Source: Phallusia mammillata (lineage: Eukaryota > Chordata > Ascidiacea > Phlebobranchia > Ascidiidae). Taken from it: a stretch of 64,000 nt of DNA. Every line of letters begins with the position of its first letter. Within the stretch, counting starts at the first letter, position 1. Shown here in pieces: positions 1 to 13,400 of this stretch. The position numbers were made by a program, and so were the translations under genes. The stretch spans positions 69,400 through 133,399 of the forward strand of contig QLIY01000333.1 of assembly GCA_003260075.1 (NCBI GenBank). Direction: 5' to 3'. The notes under the pieces are model-generated. The model was not told where the DNA came from and ran no database searches. It worked only from the letters and a program-made list of their open reading frames with translations.

Positions 1-2068
1 TAAGTTTGGAAACAAGCTCTTCCTTGGCCTTGAGCTCGACCTTTGTTGCGTCTAACTCTTTCTCGTACGATGTGATGGTACCTTCTTTACGTTCCAAGGA
101 TTCTTCAAGATTGACTGTGCGGATTTCGCATGTCTTGGAAATATAAAAAAGCAGATAAAAATGGTATGAAACTTGGTATTAGTCTCGCTTTGTGGTATTT
201 AGTAATTATTGTTCTCAATTTAAATGTTCCCCTAAAAAACTAATTTGGTATTAGTTCCTAATTTTTATCGACGAATTCCTCACTTAACCATTCAAAACAT
301 TCTCATAGCACCCCAATAGACTACAAAGTATCTGCTAAACCATACAAAAAACATATTCCCAAAATTAAAGTGTCTAGTTACAAACCATATGTAAAAATTA
401 AAGAAAATTCCTCCCCAGTTGCGAACCATTGGCTTTTTAAAAAATCGTTGATCCTTGTTTACATGGAACGTTTAAAAGTAAGATGTTTGCTGTGATGTAA
501 CGTATTTCTTTTGCAATTCAAATATAGTTTTGTAATGTAAGAGAGTAAGAGATAAAAGGGGTTATAAAGCACATAAAGTGTTTGAACAATAGCCAATTTC
601 ATTCTATTAAATACAAAAAACCTCGGTTAATCCGGACCCTATATTGGACCAAAAAATTGTCCGGATTAAGCAAAGATCGAGATTGACCGATGTCGATTAG
701 TTGAAGCCTTATAACATTTCAAATCAGGTTTAACTGAGGTTTACTTGAGGTATTGTATACGTAAAAAGGTATCTCTCAGCAAAGGCAGTAAAAAAAACAA
801 TATTTGAAGCAAATGTAGTGTTTGATTGGAATCAATATCACTCTCATTTTCCAAAATTTTCTTGATAAAATTTGCAAAGTCCAATTGTTAAAACGTTGCG
901 CAGTTCTGCGTTGCACGAAAAAAATTGCAACAGAATGTTTTTATGCGCTGCTGTAAAACGAAGCTACCGCAAAAAGAATGGTTGTATTGAAAAACTTTGT
1001 AACCTAATGTTTTCTTTGTTCGCGTTTTATCCGTCTCTATGACAAAAATTCAAGTCATAGTACGCCAGCCGTCATATCGAATAAAGCCGGTCTCCCAAGC
1101 ATTCCCATACGGCAAGGCACAGCCTGCGCCTATAAAAATCTAGCCTGCGGTGGGATTCCAATCTACGACAGGTAGTCTTTCCGGGACTCGCGCTCTACCA
1201 ACTGAGCTACACAGGCTCAGTGGTGAATCCGCCGAAAGTCGAGTCACATGCACCGTTGCCTGCCTTGTATGCAAGCCTCGTAGTAGGAGAACGCCAGTTC
1301 GACCATTAATCAGTTAAGATGACTCCATTCATACTGGGATCAGCCATTAAGCGTCCATTTCGACCAAAGATTACAGTTTACTCATCAACAAATCGTGGTC
1401 GCTGGTTTGCATGTACACTTTATGGATGATCCCAGTATGAAAGTATTCATTCCCAGCTGAGCAATTCAAGTCAGTATAGGATTCAACAAATCTAGTGTAC
1501 AACATACCCTTAATCTTGTTTTCGTATCATCGAGCTCTTCTTCTAATCTAATTTTCGCATCAGCTGCGTGAAAGTGAGCTACTTTTTCCTTCTCCAAACC
1601 TCTTCCCGTCTCTTCGATCTCCTCCTCAAGAGTCTCAATCCTCTGCTGCTGCATCCGTGTCTTCATGAGGAGCGCGGACATCTGCTCCCGCACCTCATCA
1701 CTCATAGATCCCTGCTGTTGTTCTTCCACCGGACTTGGAGCTGCGGCGGATTGCAGAGTCTCCATCTCAGAAAGTTGTTGGGTTAAATCAGCAATCTGAA
1801 AAAAGGTGCATTCTACAGTTGGTAGGCTATCATGGAACGGGTATCAAGCATCAAGACCTTAATTCCGGTTAAGACAATTAGACAATTGCTGTCTATTAGA
1901 GCAGGGGTCGGCAACCTTTTTTGCACTGCGGACCGGTTTTAAACCTAAAATTTAATCACGGACCGGCCTTAAAAAAACTACAAATATTCTGCGATAAAAA
2001 CGCAAAAAATAGTTTATGCACGGGCAAAATCTTTAAAAGCATTTAACCTGAAAATGTATACAGCCCTG

Positions 2069-2120
<52 letters not shown>

Positions 2121-5100
2121 ACGAACTGGGCCGGGTCCCGGAGGTTGTCGACCACTGTATTAGAGCTTAGAGCTTCCACAACCAACGGAAACGAATGCAT
2201 AGCAATAAAAAATGTTGGTTATAACATATTTCTTAACCTAAACATGCGTGCGTTTTAAAAAAAATAATAATATGAAATTAAGTAGGTCACAAGCCTTCAG
2301 TCAAAACACTCATTGCACGCAAGCATTCAACAAAAAAGAACACTTATGCTTTGCAATGTAAGGTGTTTGATTTCCAAGGAATAACATAATTTCACTTACA
2401 TCTGATTGGAGTAAAATTTGATTTGATATTACCTTAAGTTGAGAGATACTTTGTTATTTAATTTAACTTGAGATGTAGGAGAACTGGCTTAAATTAAGTT
2501 TGAGTGATACTGGATTTAAATAATTTGGTGCAATTGGGGAATTGAGTTTGCTTTGAATTGAACCCACTTTATTTATAATTTATTTTATACTTCGAAGCAC
2601 CGGGTGTTATACAATTACTTGATGATGGTTTAATCCCTTAATCAAACTGAAGTATTTAATTTTGCTGTCACTTAAACGTTTATTTAAACCTGTGGTCGGC
2701 AACTGGACCGTATACTTTCTGAGGTAAAACGCTTTAAAACATTTTGACCATGTATCCCGGGGATAATAAACTAATTTAGGCGTTGTCATTGCTGAATATT
2801 TGTAGTTTTTAAACGCCGGTCCGCCATAAAATTTCGGTTTCAAAAACTGTCCTTAGAGCAAAAAAGGTTGCCGACACCTCATTTAAACCACTCGAAAATT
2901 AAAATCAAAATCAAGTGTCAAGTTAATGTTTACCTAAACCATCTAGCGACCGTTTACCTGTCCTTCCTTTTCACTCAGAGCGCTGTTTAATGCATTGACT
3001 TCGTTTTCCAATGCCTCGGCGTCTTGAGTAAGTTTCAGATTGCGAGCTTGAGATGTTGTTAACTTCTCACGCCAATTTTTGGCCTCCTTATGTAGATGAT
3101 CAATCTTGGTGTGACAAGCATTTGCTTCGGCTTTTAATTTGATCATCGCCGTTTCTTTTGACTTTGCCTGACAAATAACTTGTTTTTACACTTTGTTTTT
3201 CGTCGGTTCCATTTTATTCTTAAAATTTTTAGACACAAAAATCACATGAAAAGAATATTTAGTACATTAAGGGTCAAAATCTGTCCAAATAAAATCAAAA
3301 ACTTTAAGTGAAACACAATTGTGACACAAAAACTTAAACAAAAATACATAATATTGTATTTTTTACCACTTCTGATCGTTGTGCTAGAAGGGCAACGATG
3401 TGCTTGAAAAGATATAGGACCCTCCTCACAGCGAGTTTGGTCGATCGTTTGATGATTTTAAGCTCGTGAACCGCGATGATGATATCACGAATCTCATCAC
3501 AAACATCCTGCATGTATTTAGTATCATATATGAGCGACCAACGGACGAAATAAGAACCAGTTCATAAGCTTCTACATTAAGACACATTAGAGGCCCCATT
3601 TATCGTTATGGCACAGTGTTTTCGTTGTGACATGCTTGCGTTTAATTCTTTTTTCTTTGTCTATCATGCACTGTATATGCACATTCAGTGTTATTTAACC
3701 TAATGAAGGCGACCTACATAGGACGCCGAAACGTTGGTATAAACATACAATTCCTAGGAGGGCTCTACAAAGTTGATAATATGCCTGGCAGCAACAGCCT
3801 ATACACCAAGACACATTCGCAAACATTGTGACTTTTTTGCACCACTAACCTGCCAGTGACTAGAAAGTTCTTCGAGCAGAGCTTGCTCATCTTCGTCATC
3901 TCCATCAAATCCCGCCTGCATCGATTCAATGTCTGCATGCAAACAAGTTGGTTTTATAGAATGAAATTATTCTTAACTCTTGTTTTTCAGAGTTGCAAGT
4001 TGAACCAGGCTTTTTTGTCGGGTTTGGACTTAAGTTTGAAATAACCGGCTTGATTAGAAAAAAACCCATTGCGATATGGAAAATAATTCCTCATTTTGGA
4101 ATTACAACTCTGCCTTGTTTTCTCATTGACAGTAAGACTCACCGTCGGGCAAGTTATTCGGCACAAAAATTGATTTCATTGCCGAAGCTCTACTTGAGGA
4201 GGGCATCGTATCAAGACGCAGACTTGCTCTTCGAACACGAGCGTCCAGACGAGCAGCGGTGCTGCCTCTAATGCCACTACAAAAACAGTTGTTGTGTACG
4301 CAAATCCAATTAATTGCATAGCGAAAAATGTGGTTTATCAGTTGTAAATAGTATTATCCGGTTAATTGCAAAAACAACTTGGCAAATGGACTATGCGATT
4401 AACCGGCAATGCTATAAAAATGGAAATGCTATAAAAATGTTAATAAATTACTATAATTCGATCTACCTATGTCAAGCATAAAAAAAAATCGCAAAAGTAT
4501 AACAGGTATAGGTGCAAAAAACAATTAAGAACCAGTACTACCCTTAATCTTAACGGTTAAGTGAAGTTAATTGCAAGCACGTTTGCTATGGTACCTTGCT
4601 GTTGCTTCTTGGTCTTCACCGTCTTTATCTTCAAACATTGCAGTTCCAATTTTCTGCAGCTTCTGTAAAGCTTCGTTGGCGTTGTCAAGAGCTGCCATTA
4701 TGACATCCATGGAATCGGCACCTTCACGTTCACGCTTAAGCAGCTTCGTGTCATCTTGTGATTGGTCGCCAACTGTATGCTGAGCACTTGTAAACCATTC
4801 AATTATATCCATCATTAGTTGATCCCTGCAAAGATGCCGAGTAAGTTTTTTCGGGTCGGTTTCGCACCTAACTATACATGTGTATCGCAGTTTAACCTTG
4901 GTTATGTCCAGTGGTGGGATTCAGTTACTGTCAATGGACTTTTTGTAACAGAACCGGCCGAAAAATAGGACTTTTGTGATAGAACCGGCTGACAAAAATT
5001 TGAACCCCACCACCTTATGTCCTTTTATTCTACCTGTACTCAGCAGTAGCTGCAAATGCCTTTAGTAAACCCTTCAACCGAGCCTTGCCCTCAGCATTTA

Positions 5101-5181
5101 TTCCGCCGTCTTCATCATCAGAAAAATCTGGAGGACGAAAGGCAAGTGCGGTTGCTCCCCACTTTTCATCTTTATCCAAGC

Positions 5182-5236
<55 letters not shown>

Positions 5237-6206
5237 CGGCGGCAGTTCCGGGGAAATCCCTATATCAGTGAGCAAGTAACCGACCCGTTCAAGAACATTG
5301 TCCAAGTGGGAACGAATTTCCTGCGATTAAAAAATATTGATTTTAAAGTGATGTTTTTTTGTAGTCTAAGTAAAGAGTGGATCATAGAGCTTAATTGTTA
5401 CGAAAATGACAACTATATAAACGGCAGGTTTCGGTAACTGCCAGTGGTGGGAATCAATTTTTTTCAGTCGGTTCTATCACAAAAGTCATAATTTTTCTAT
5501 AGAACCGGTGCGAACCGGCTGAAAAATGGGGGGTCCCACCACTGGTAACTGCTCTTTCTTGCAAACGTTTTAACAATTTTTGTTGTGTCTAGCAGTGAAA
5601 AAAACGCAATAATTGTTGCTTGTTGCCATTTACCTGATTTTGAATTGAATAATTGTCAACAACAACCAATTAGAAATGGCGAACTGCTTAAATTTAGACA
5701 CGATAAAACACAAACATGACCGACAGAGTGTAGCCTACTAAATAACCATGTTATAGTCTACGAAAAAGCAAACATGCTATAATTCAAGACATATTAGAAA
5801 CTATAATAAACTATAATATGTTGTAATTATCATGTATGTGTTATTTTTATGCCCTGTCTTGTATGAGTACTTTATCTACAAAAGTGGCAGTAACAAAGCT
5901 TGAATTGCAGTCTAACAAACACATTATTCCTAACTGTTTTGAATCTCCACCACTAACACCCATAAACAGTCATAACTTAAAGCAGTGCCATTTGTTACAA
6001 CAAAATACTTGACAATTATCCCTTCCAGCATTTGTTTAATTCAGCAAAATTACCTGTAACTGTTTTGCCTTTCTGGCTTTTTCCTGTTTTTCCTGGAAGC
6101 CAATCATTGCCTCCTCGGTGTTAAACAAGGGTGTATCATCAAACATACATGATGCTTCTTGTCTGGCCAAGCCAAGATCGTACATTTCAGCCATTAAAAA
6201 ACTCAT
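1..6206 (-). CDS. Long coiled-coil protein, 5' part of gene (3' end outside window)
   Basis: I do not recognise this protein. Nine exons join in phase on the minus strand: 6206-6054, 5320-5034, 4825-4595, 4276-4143, 3932-3850, 3507-3367, 3167-2958, 1795-1508 and 133-1 (cut by the window edge). Nearly all have GT donors and AG acceptors after pyrimidine tracts. The start is the ATG at 6206-6204 in a CCAAAATG context; an acceptor just upstream at about 6234 suggests a spliced leader or 5'UTR exon. The encoded part is about 550 residues. The N-terminal third is mixed helical and acidic; the residues from exon 3167-2958 onward are rich in E, K, L and Q with heptad-like spacing typical of a rod. 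Exon 5320-5034 contains a homopolymer that would encode about 17 glycines and may be an assembly artefact. It lies head-to-head with NUP98. Cytoskeletal or ciliary roles are possible but not shown. Confidence 0.75.
622..757. mobile_element. Short element with CCTCGGTTAATCCGGA ends
   Basis: The left end reads CCTCGGTTAATCCGGA and the right end reads TTTAACTGAGGTTTACT, a loose inverted repeat. Related copies occur at 8808-8975, 21694-21863, 27390-27585 and 29925-30032. No open frame is present, so this is a non-autonomous element of undetermined superfamily. Confidence 0.6.
1062..1345 (-). repeat. tRNA-derived SINE, reverse strand
   Basis: On the minus strand it reads AGCCTGTGTAGCTCAGTTGG (tRNA A-box region), followed by a B-box-like segment with AATCCCACC and a non-tRNA body that includes TGGGAATGCTTGGGAGACCGG. 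The same body follows the tRNA-like head at 19008 and 26672. Confidence 0.75.
1902..2157. mobile_element. hAT-like MITE with exact 8-bp target duplication
   Basis: The left end reads CAGGGGTCGGCAACC and the right end GGTTGTCGACCACTG, an imperfect inverted repeat. Both sides are flanked by TATTAGAG (1894-1901 and 2158-2165). No coding capacity is seen. It sits in the intron between exons 3167-2958 and 1795-1508 of the coiled-coil gene. Confidence 0.85.
2072..2116. other. 45-bp C run inside a hAT-like element
   Basis: An uninterrupted run of C lies within the element at 1902-2157. Unlike most short runs in the window, its flanks are not copies of each other. It could be a gap filler or a true unstable tract. 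Confidence 0.6.
2691..2881. mobile_element. hAT-like MITE with exact 8-bp target duplication
   Basis: The ends are TGTGGTCGGCAAC and GTTGCCGACACCTCA, flanked on both sides by TTTAAACC (2683-2690 and 2882-2889). It is related by its ends to the element at 1902-2157 and lies in the same intron. Confidence 0.85.
3700..3790 (+). repeat. Dispersed repeat with CCGAAACGTTGG core
   Basis: The segment contains TAATGAAGGCGACC... GACGCCGAAACGTTGG, followed by an AT-rich tail. The same core (CATCGGAACGTTGGCATACT) is found at 25093-25160 and 25285-25350. The GATGAAGG...CGAAACGTTGG pattern is common in interspersed repeats of aquatic animals. Confidence 0.5.
4909..5013. mobile_element. hAT-like MITE of the CAGTGGTGGGATTCA group
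   Basis: The left end is CAGTGGTGGGATTCAG and the right end TGAACCCCACCAC. Flanks are GTTATGTC and CTTATGTC (7 of 8 match). The body carries AGAACCGGC repeats, shared with 5442-5544 and 54034-54213. Confidence 0.75.
5184..5234. other. 51-bp C run inside a coding exon
   Basis: This run sits inside the second coding exon of the minus-strand coiled-coil gene and would translate as polyglycine after a short proline stretch. Given how many homopolymers here mark assembly joins, the true length and the coding meaning are doubtful. Confidence 0.6.
5442..5544. mobile_element. hAT-like MITE with exact 8-bp target duplication
   Basis: The ends are CAGTGGTGGGAATCA and TCCCACCACTG, flanked by GTAACTGC on both sides (5434-5441 and 5545-5552). 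The body includes paired AGAACCGG motifs. It lies in the first coding intron of the coiled-coil gene. Confidence 0.9.
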
Positions 6207-6233
6207 TTTGGCGAGAAAATGGATATTTATCAA

Positions 6234-7492
6234 CTGAAATAACGCAATGTTTCAGCAGTAATTTGCACAACCAAAATATCTCATCTTTTATAAGCAGCCT
6301 GGCAACGGCATTATTACGTTTTTGTGCTTTGTGAGAAAATAATATTGCAACATGTGCACCGATCGTTATGAAATTGCAAGAAATCGAAACGCGCTTAAAC
6401 TCGGCGATGCGTGACACGGTGAAGATTTATTACATGTTGTTGAGTTGAGTTGAGTTGTATTTTTCTTTTCTAAATTTATGCTTTTTTGCTAATTTAGATT
6501 TATTGTGTTCCTTAAATACGTGTAGTGAAACTAGTTTTGTTTGATAGACCGTAGAACATAAAACAGTAACCAAATTTTGGTTAGTATTTATTTGGCAAAA
6601 CAACTTGAAATAAACTTTAAATTTGGCATTAACAAAGCGAAAATAAATGCTGTCATAGGTTAACCAGAAAATGTTTACAATTGTTTAAATTTTACATGTT
6701 TTGCGGTCATGGTTAATTTCCTTTTGTAAAAATTTTCACATTTCATATAAATGCTGGGCTTGGGCCATCGGGGTCATTATCAAGCATGTTCAGGGTAGTG
6801 TGACATAATACAGATAAAAAGAAACTGCACCATATTTTTTCCACAAAACTTCTGCAAAAAAATTATGTCCGAGTGGTAAAAATCACCCAGTCTGCAGAAC
6901 ATTTCCTGGCGAGATCTCTGGGAGTCTGGCTTGCAGAACCAACATGTCCCGCATGGTGCATGCATGACCCGCAAGTTCACTTGCAAGACCAATTTCAGCA
7001 GGTGCAAAGCAAGTAAAAGGGTTTAAGACAGGCCAATTAAATGCCTTTGGTGCAAAATTTGCACGTGTAAACCACAAAAATTGGTGTGCAAAAATTTTTT
7101 TTGACAAAAAATAAATTGCCTGTGCACCTTCCACATTCTGCAGACTGAAAAAAACCACCATTCATAAAAAAGCAGTTTGATGATTTACATTGTAACATAG
7201 TAACTTACACTTTGTTTCAACGCTTACTTGCGATACTATCTATGTGACATATTACAGTACTATTTATCGTTTTAAGGTTTTCAGCTACCAGACTGTTTGG
7301 GAATTTTTATTTCCTATTAATATAGTTAAACAAAAATTGTGCAATATAGTCATTTATTGTTTTATTTACAGATATAAAGTTTTAGCAATGCAATTTTGTA
7401 CAAAAATCTGCCAGAGATTCTAAAAAGACGTTTCACAGACTGCCCTGTTCGTGTGAACAATCATTTTCTGTTTTTTCTCGGGATTAAAAAGC
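6234..7492. promoter_or_regulatory. Divergent intergenic region between the coiled-coil gene and NUP98
   Basis: This 1.26-kb stretch separates two head-to-head genes and should contain both promoters. I see no convincing TATA box. A GC-richer patch at about 6870-7060 has open frames on the minus strand but no clear splice sites, and I do not call a gene there. Confidence 0.5.
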
Positions 7493-10400
7493 ATGTTTAA
7501 CCAGAACACAAGCTTTGGTGGTTCCTCTTTTGGTAAGTAACATTTTTGTGGTCGATTGTATGGATTTGTAGATTTTTTCCTGTAGCTGTAATGTCAGTAC
7601 TTCTAAACCCAACTTAGGTTTGAAATTTTATGTATTTTTTGTTTTATAACTTCTTGGTGAAAAACTTTGAACAAACCATTAATCTGAATTGAGAAGCTTA
7701 ATTTGGGATAAAATTTTTTTATACACCCTTTGGTCAAATTAAATGGGCATTTTTTGAATCAATATATGTATACCCCCCCCCCTGAAAAACTTTGAACAAA
7801 CCATTAATCTGAATTGAGAAGCTTAATTTGTGATAATTTTTTTTTATACACCCTTTGGTCAAATTAAATGGGCATTTTTTGAAGCAATATATGTATGAAC
7901 ACAACCAACTTAAATTAAGCAAAGCTTGCCATTTATATAGATAGCTAAGATATATACTGGTTGGGCCTGTTTGTAAACTTGGTTGGAATATGTACAGATG
8001 TTGGTTTACTTGGTAAGTAAATGTACAAGTATGTTTTACAGCATAACAACACTTTAAAATTTGTCAATTATTTACAAATAATTTTGTGATACGGTTTTAG
8101 TAATTTATTATGGGTCTAAAACGGTGTAGCTGCAGCACGTCTACCATCCCTCCACCAAGTGTACCCTCAACTTTATCGCACTTTTTACTGCCTGAACGTT
8201 GAGCAGCTATTTCCGGCCTGGTGAATATTTTAGGGCAATTGTGCTGCTATGATTTTGCCCAGCGAAATAAACTCAACTCAACTAAAACAAACTGCATATT
8301 AATATGTACATTATTTGCATACAAATCCTGTTTTTTAGGGAATACCAGTGGAGGGTTGTTTGGAAATAAAACCACTACAACTGGTGGTGGATTGTTTGGA
8401 AGTTCAGGAACTGGAAGCACAGGAGGATTTGGAGCCAAACCCAATACAGGTATCTATTTATTGTTTAAGCAAAACTGTTTTATTTGACATTTGTGTGTGA
8501 AATTGTTTGCTCAACGATTAGACATCATACACGGCGTTTGTATTGCAATTGATTTGTTTGTCGAACAACAGGCAATTCAATAGAGCAATATTTTTTTTCA
8601 AATTTTTTTAAGGATAGTCTACAATTTTACAGTACATGGAAGTTAGTAAGAAATAAAATAGAAATCACTCTGAACTATAACCAACCTGAAACGTTAACAA
8701 AAATAACATATTAGACCATAGTGAATGTAGCATGCCTAGTTCCTGCCTAAATATCACTTTATTGCTATTTATCACCTAACTTTAAGTGACTTTGTTGAGA
8801 TACAGCACACTGAGAAAAAATTGTCCAGATTAAGCGTTGATCCGTATTAACCGATGTCAAGTAGTTGAAACCTTACCGCATTATAAATCATTTGTACTTC
8901 CGTTTTCGTACGAATTAGGCGAATACAGTATCAGGATTAACCAAATCTGGTTTAAGCGAGGTTTACTGTATGATACATACACACCCCCCCCCCGAAATTG
9001 TTTGCTCAACGATTAGACATCATACACGGCGTTTGTATTGCGATTGATTTGTTTGTTGAACAACAAGCAATTCAATAGAGCAATATTTTTTTCAAATGTT
9101 GTATTTTTTAAGGATAGTCTACAATTTTACAGTACATGGAAGTTAGTAAGAAATAAAATTGAAATAACTCTGAACTATGACCAACCTGAAACGTTAACAA
9201 AAATAACATATTAGACCATATTGAATGTAGCATGCCTAGTTCCTGCCTAAATATCACTTTATTGCTATTTATCACCTAACTTTAAGTGACTTTGTTGAGA
9301 TACAGCACACTGAGAAAAAATTGTCCAGATTAAGCGTTGATCCGTATTAACCGATGTCAAGTAGTTGAAACCTTACCGCATTATAAATCATTTCTACTTC
9401 CGTTTTCGTACGAATTAGGCGAATACAGTATCAGAATTAACCAAATCTGGTTTAAGCGAGGTTTACTGTATGATACATACACGTTGCTTGAAATGACCTG
9501 TTTAAATTATAGGTTCAGGATTTAGCTTTGGAGCTGCAAACACCAGCACTGGGAGTATTTTTGGTACACCAGCAGCAAAAACTGGCAACAGCATATTTGG
9601 GACTCCAACAACTCAACAGCAAGGATTCGGTTCCTCAGGTACTGCAGGTGGATTCGGCTCATTTGGACAGCAGCAAAAGCCTGGAGGACTTTTTGGAAGT
9701 ACAGCTACATCATCTACATCAACATTTGGTGGCGGAGGGTCCTTGTTTGGGGGTGGCACAGCAACTGGTAAGATTTTATAAATTTTTAGTTATTTTGGAT
9801 TTTGGGCTTTTTAGAATAAAAAAAATCAAGCATATTAAAAGAATAGTTTTTCAAAGTTTATCTTAGACATTGTGTATAACCTTGAGGAAGATACTAGGTG
9901 GTATAAAGACCAAACCTTTGTTGGCAGCTCTTTTGTTTCCTTGTAAATATATACCTGCATAACAAACAAAATTTTTATTTGCATGAATACAAAAACAAAT
10001 GGGCAAAAACGAAGCGCTGTAGCCCAACAAAAAACGATTGTGTAAAATATGGATTTTCAGTACAAAAATGAGGCACCATTTTTACGTGCACTAATCTGCA
10101 TTCAGTTCATCCAGATCTTTGCCCAATCCGTATAGATTTTGTGATTTAAAGGCTTGATCTTAATCTCTGACTTACACTAACTACAAATTATTACCTTGTA
10201 GCTGGTTTTGGTCAGCAACAATCTGGCACAGGTGGCACAAAGTTTACAGCAACCTCTGGCAATGACACAATGATGCGAAGTGGGGTGTCGACAACCATCA
10301 GTACACGACACCAATGCATCACTGCTATGAAGGAGTATGAAGCAAAAAGCTTCGAAGAGCTCCGAGCTGAGGATTATGTTGCTGGTAGAAAAGGCCCAGG

Positions 10401-13400
10401 TATGTTGTTTCATTATAATAGTTAATACAACTTATTTTTTGGGCAGAAAAAAATCAGGCTGTTTTGTGGATGTACAGGTTCATGCAATTTTATTGTATAT
10501 ATAATTAAACCATATTGAAATTTTTTTGTAAAAACTTTTTCAGTTTCATGTCAAGTATTTATGACTGCATTTTGTGAATCACAAATTCTGTGGAATTCCC
10601 CCAATATACTACATAATAGTAGATGCTAAACCATGGGTCTCCAACAGTTGTACCGGGCCAATTTTCAAATTTTTTAGAGGCCGCGGGCCACATGCAGTCT
10701 TACATGTCAAAATGTTCTAGTTTATGGTCCCTTATTGGCTAACAGCGTTATTTTCATTGACCTCCAAGAGCTCATGACTTTACAATCTTACTTCCGTGTT
10801 CATCAATGCTTTTTATTTTCATAAAAATCAACAAAGAAATTGTTTGCGCATAATTCCCTATCTTAGTTTTGTCTGTGATGTCACAACCCGCTCTTAGAAC
10901 ATTGATATGCGTGATAATATTTAGGTAAAATAAATCCTAAAGCTGTAGTGATGAAAGTTTAAATTACTTTTAGCAGCTTAAGCTGGTTAATTGCATGGTT
11001 TTAGCATTGAATTCATCGTGGACCGCGGAAAATTACGAAACGTCTGTTATGTAAATGAAATGGTTTGGAAACCACTGGAGACTTTGCACTGGCCTATAGG
11101 CATCTGAAAAAGTTAATGCGACCAACATAAGTGTCAACAAAATGTTGGTTGGCCTTCATGAACTTGAAAGTTCCTTATCCCTGAGCTAAACAAAACTAGT
11201 GGACACAAAAAACTTGACGGATTTTAACTTCACCCTTTGATGATCAGAATAAGGTTGCATTATTACATCACATTAATAATAATGTATCACAAAGGTAAAA
11301 TTTGGTATTTTTGACTTAGTGATATATGATTTTGAATTGTGAAATACTTGAAGGGTGAATAAAACAAACACATCCTTTAAATTTTACAAGATTTTTGTTT
11401 ATTTTTTCATCTGCTTATAATGCCGCGGGCCACGGAAAATTGCCTGGCGGGCCACATGTGGCCCGTGGGTCGCGTGTTGGAGACCCCTATGCTAAACCTA
11501 ACAAAGATCATTAAAAATGTGGTCATTTTTTAACATCATAGGTCATATTCCCAGAATTTGAGTGTATGAATATAAACAAACCACATAAAAAATAAATGTA
11601 AATTTCTCCCCTCAAGTGGGGGGGGGGCAAAGATCATTAAAAATGTGGTCATTTTTTTACATCATAGGTCATATTAACATCATAGGTCATGTATATAAAC
11701 AAACCACATAAAAAATAAATGTAAATTTCTCCCCTCAAGTTTTAAAGAAATTCCTCCCAGTTGGGAACCACTGCACTAACTTAAAAGCAGTATTTCATAC
11801 CGTATCGAATTCATATGTGTTTCGAAAGGAATGAAACCAAATAACGTTATTCGTTCTGAGCAAATTATTTATTTCGTTCTGGACCGATATTTTCATTTCG
11901 TTCCAGTCTGACCGAAATAAATTTATAACGGTATTTTTCGGTATTTCGTGCTGAACAAACGAGCATTTCTTTGTGGTCTTTGCAACTATTAAGCGAAAAA
12001 AGGAAGAAAGTTGTAACACACAAGAATTATTGTCGGTAGTTGTTACATGACATTTGTCAATGATGGTCAAACGGATGTAAATTGTAGGAGCTTCAATTTT
12101 TATGATAGCTTAACGGCGCGAAATTTTCAGCAATTGTATCATGTCAAATGTCCATAACAAAATACCGGAATAAAAAATAACGGTATTTCGTTCCGTTCCG
12201 GTGTTTTGAATATTTTTTATTTCGGTATTTCGTTCCGGTATTTGAGCCAAAAATTATTTATTTCGTTCCGGTATAACGTTCCGTTCCGGTATGAAACACT
12301 GCTTAAAAGCCCGTAAACACTTTTGCTTAACATACTTGTATAATTTTTGCATCAAGGTACGGGAACTGCAGCATCTTCTTTTGGGAACACTACATCATCA
12401 GGTGTTTTTAATTTCGGACAAACATCAACTGCTGCAAGTGGTGGTGGTGGCCTGTTCGGGTCCAGTGCTGCTAAAGTAAGTCTACATTTAATCATAAACA
12501 TAAGTGCCAAAGAACATTTTGGTGTTTGTAGAATACATCATGTAGACGTTTCAACAATCTCCCCCCCCCCCCCACAATAACAAATGTGGCTCTTAGGCAT
12601 TGGCCGGTTGGCCACACCTGATGTAGACGTTTCAACAATCTCTATTGTTAAGCTTGACATCAATACCATGGTGGCATCCAATATACTTAGGAACACTATA
12701 CACGGACTTCAAAGTCATTTAGTCATAAGCATAACTGCCAAGTTCTTCATTTATGATTAAATTACTTTTCAGGTTTGTGTATAGTGTTCCTAAGTCTACA
12801 TTACTAAATAAAATTGATTTTTGCCAGGTATCTCAGTTAAACATTGCCAGAACTTTGCTTACAATAACAAAAGTTGACATTTACTGTTCAAATTTTCCAT
12901 TTTTTCAGTATTTTGCAACCATTTCTGGTTAGTTATACTAAATATTGTGTTTAAATGTATTAATTTTAATTTTACCTAAAAAAAAAAAACGAAGACATGA
13001 ATTATCATTGATGATATGTAGCAGCACTAAGTTTCGGCATCGAAAAGCTTTTTCACTCCTTGTCAAATAATGTGTATAAGATTGTTTGTCAAGCTCTTTT
13101 TATTTATTTATATGCCATCTGTGCATTATAACCTAGTAGCCAGGCATATACATTTTCTCTCTTCACATTTATAGCCTGCCTTCGGATCAACAAGTACAAG
13201 TGGTGGGTTATTTGGTTCAACAAATACATCCAACGCTGGTGGATTGTTCGGCAATAAAAGCGCTGGATTTGGTGCTGCAAAACCTACATCCGGATTTGGA
13301 AGTTTTGGTACGGCAACATCAAATGGAAAATCTTTGTTTGGAAATACTGCAAGCAAACCAGTAAGTAAAACTTAACATACACTTTAATTAGGTCTGTTTT

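Larger units (their letters stand above)
139..1465. other. Intron of the coiled-coil gene with dispersed repeats
   Basis: No exon is visible. About 250-425 matches the repeat family also seen at 31887-32125 (GAATTCCTC... GGTTGGGGACCACTG type ends). 622-757 is a copy of the CCTCGGTTAATCCGGA element, and 1062-1345 is a reverse-strand tRNA-derived SINE. Confidence 0.6.
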
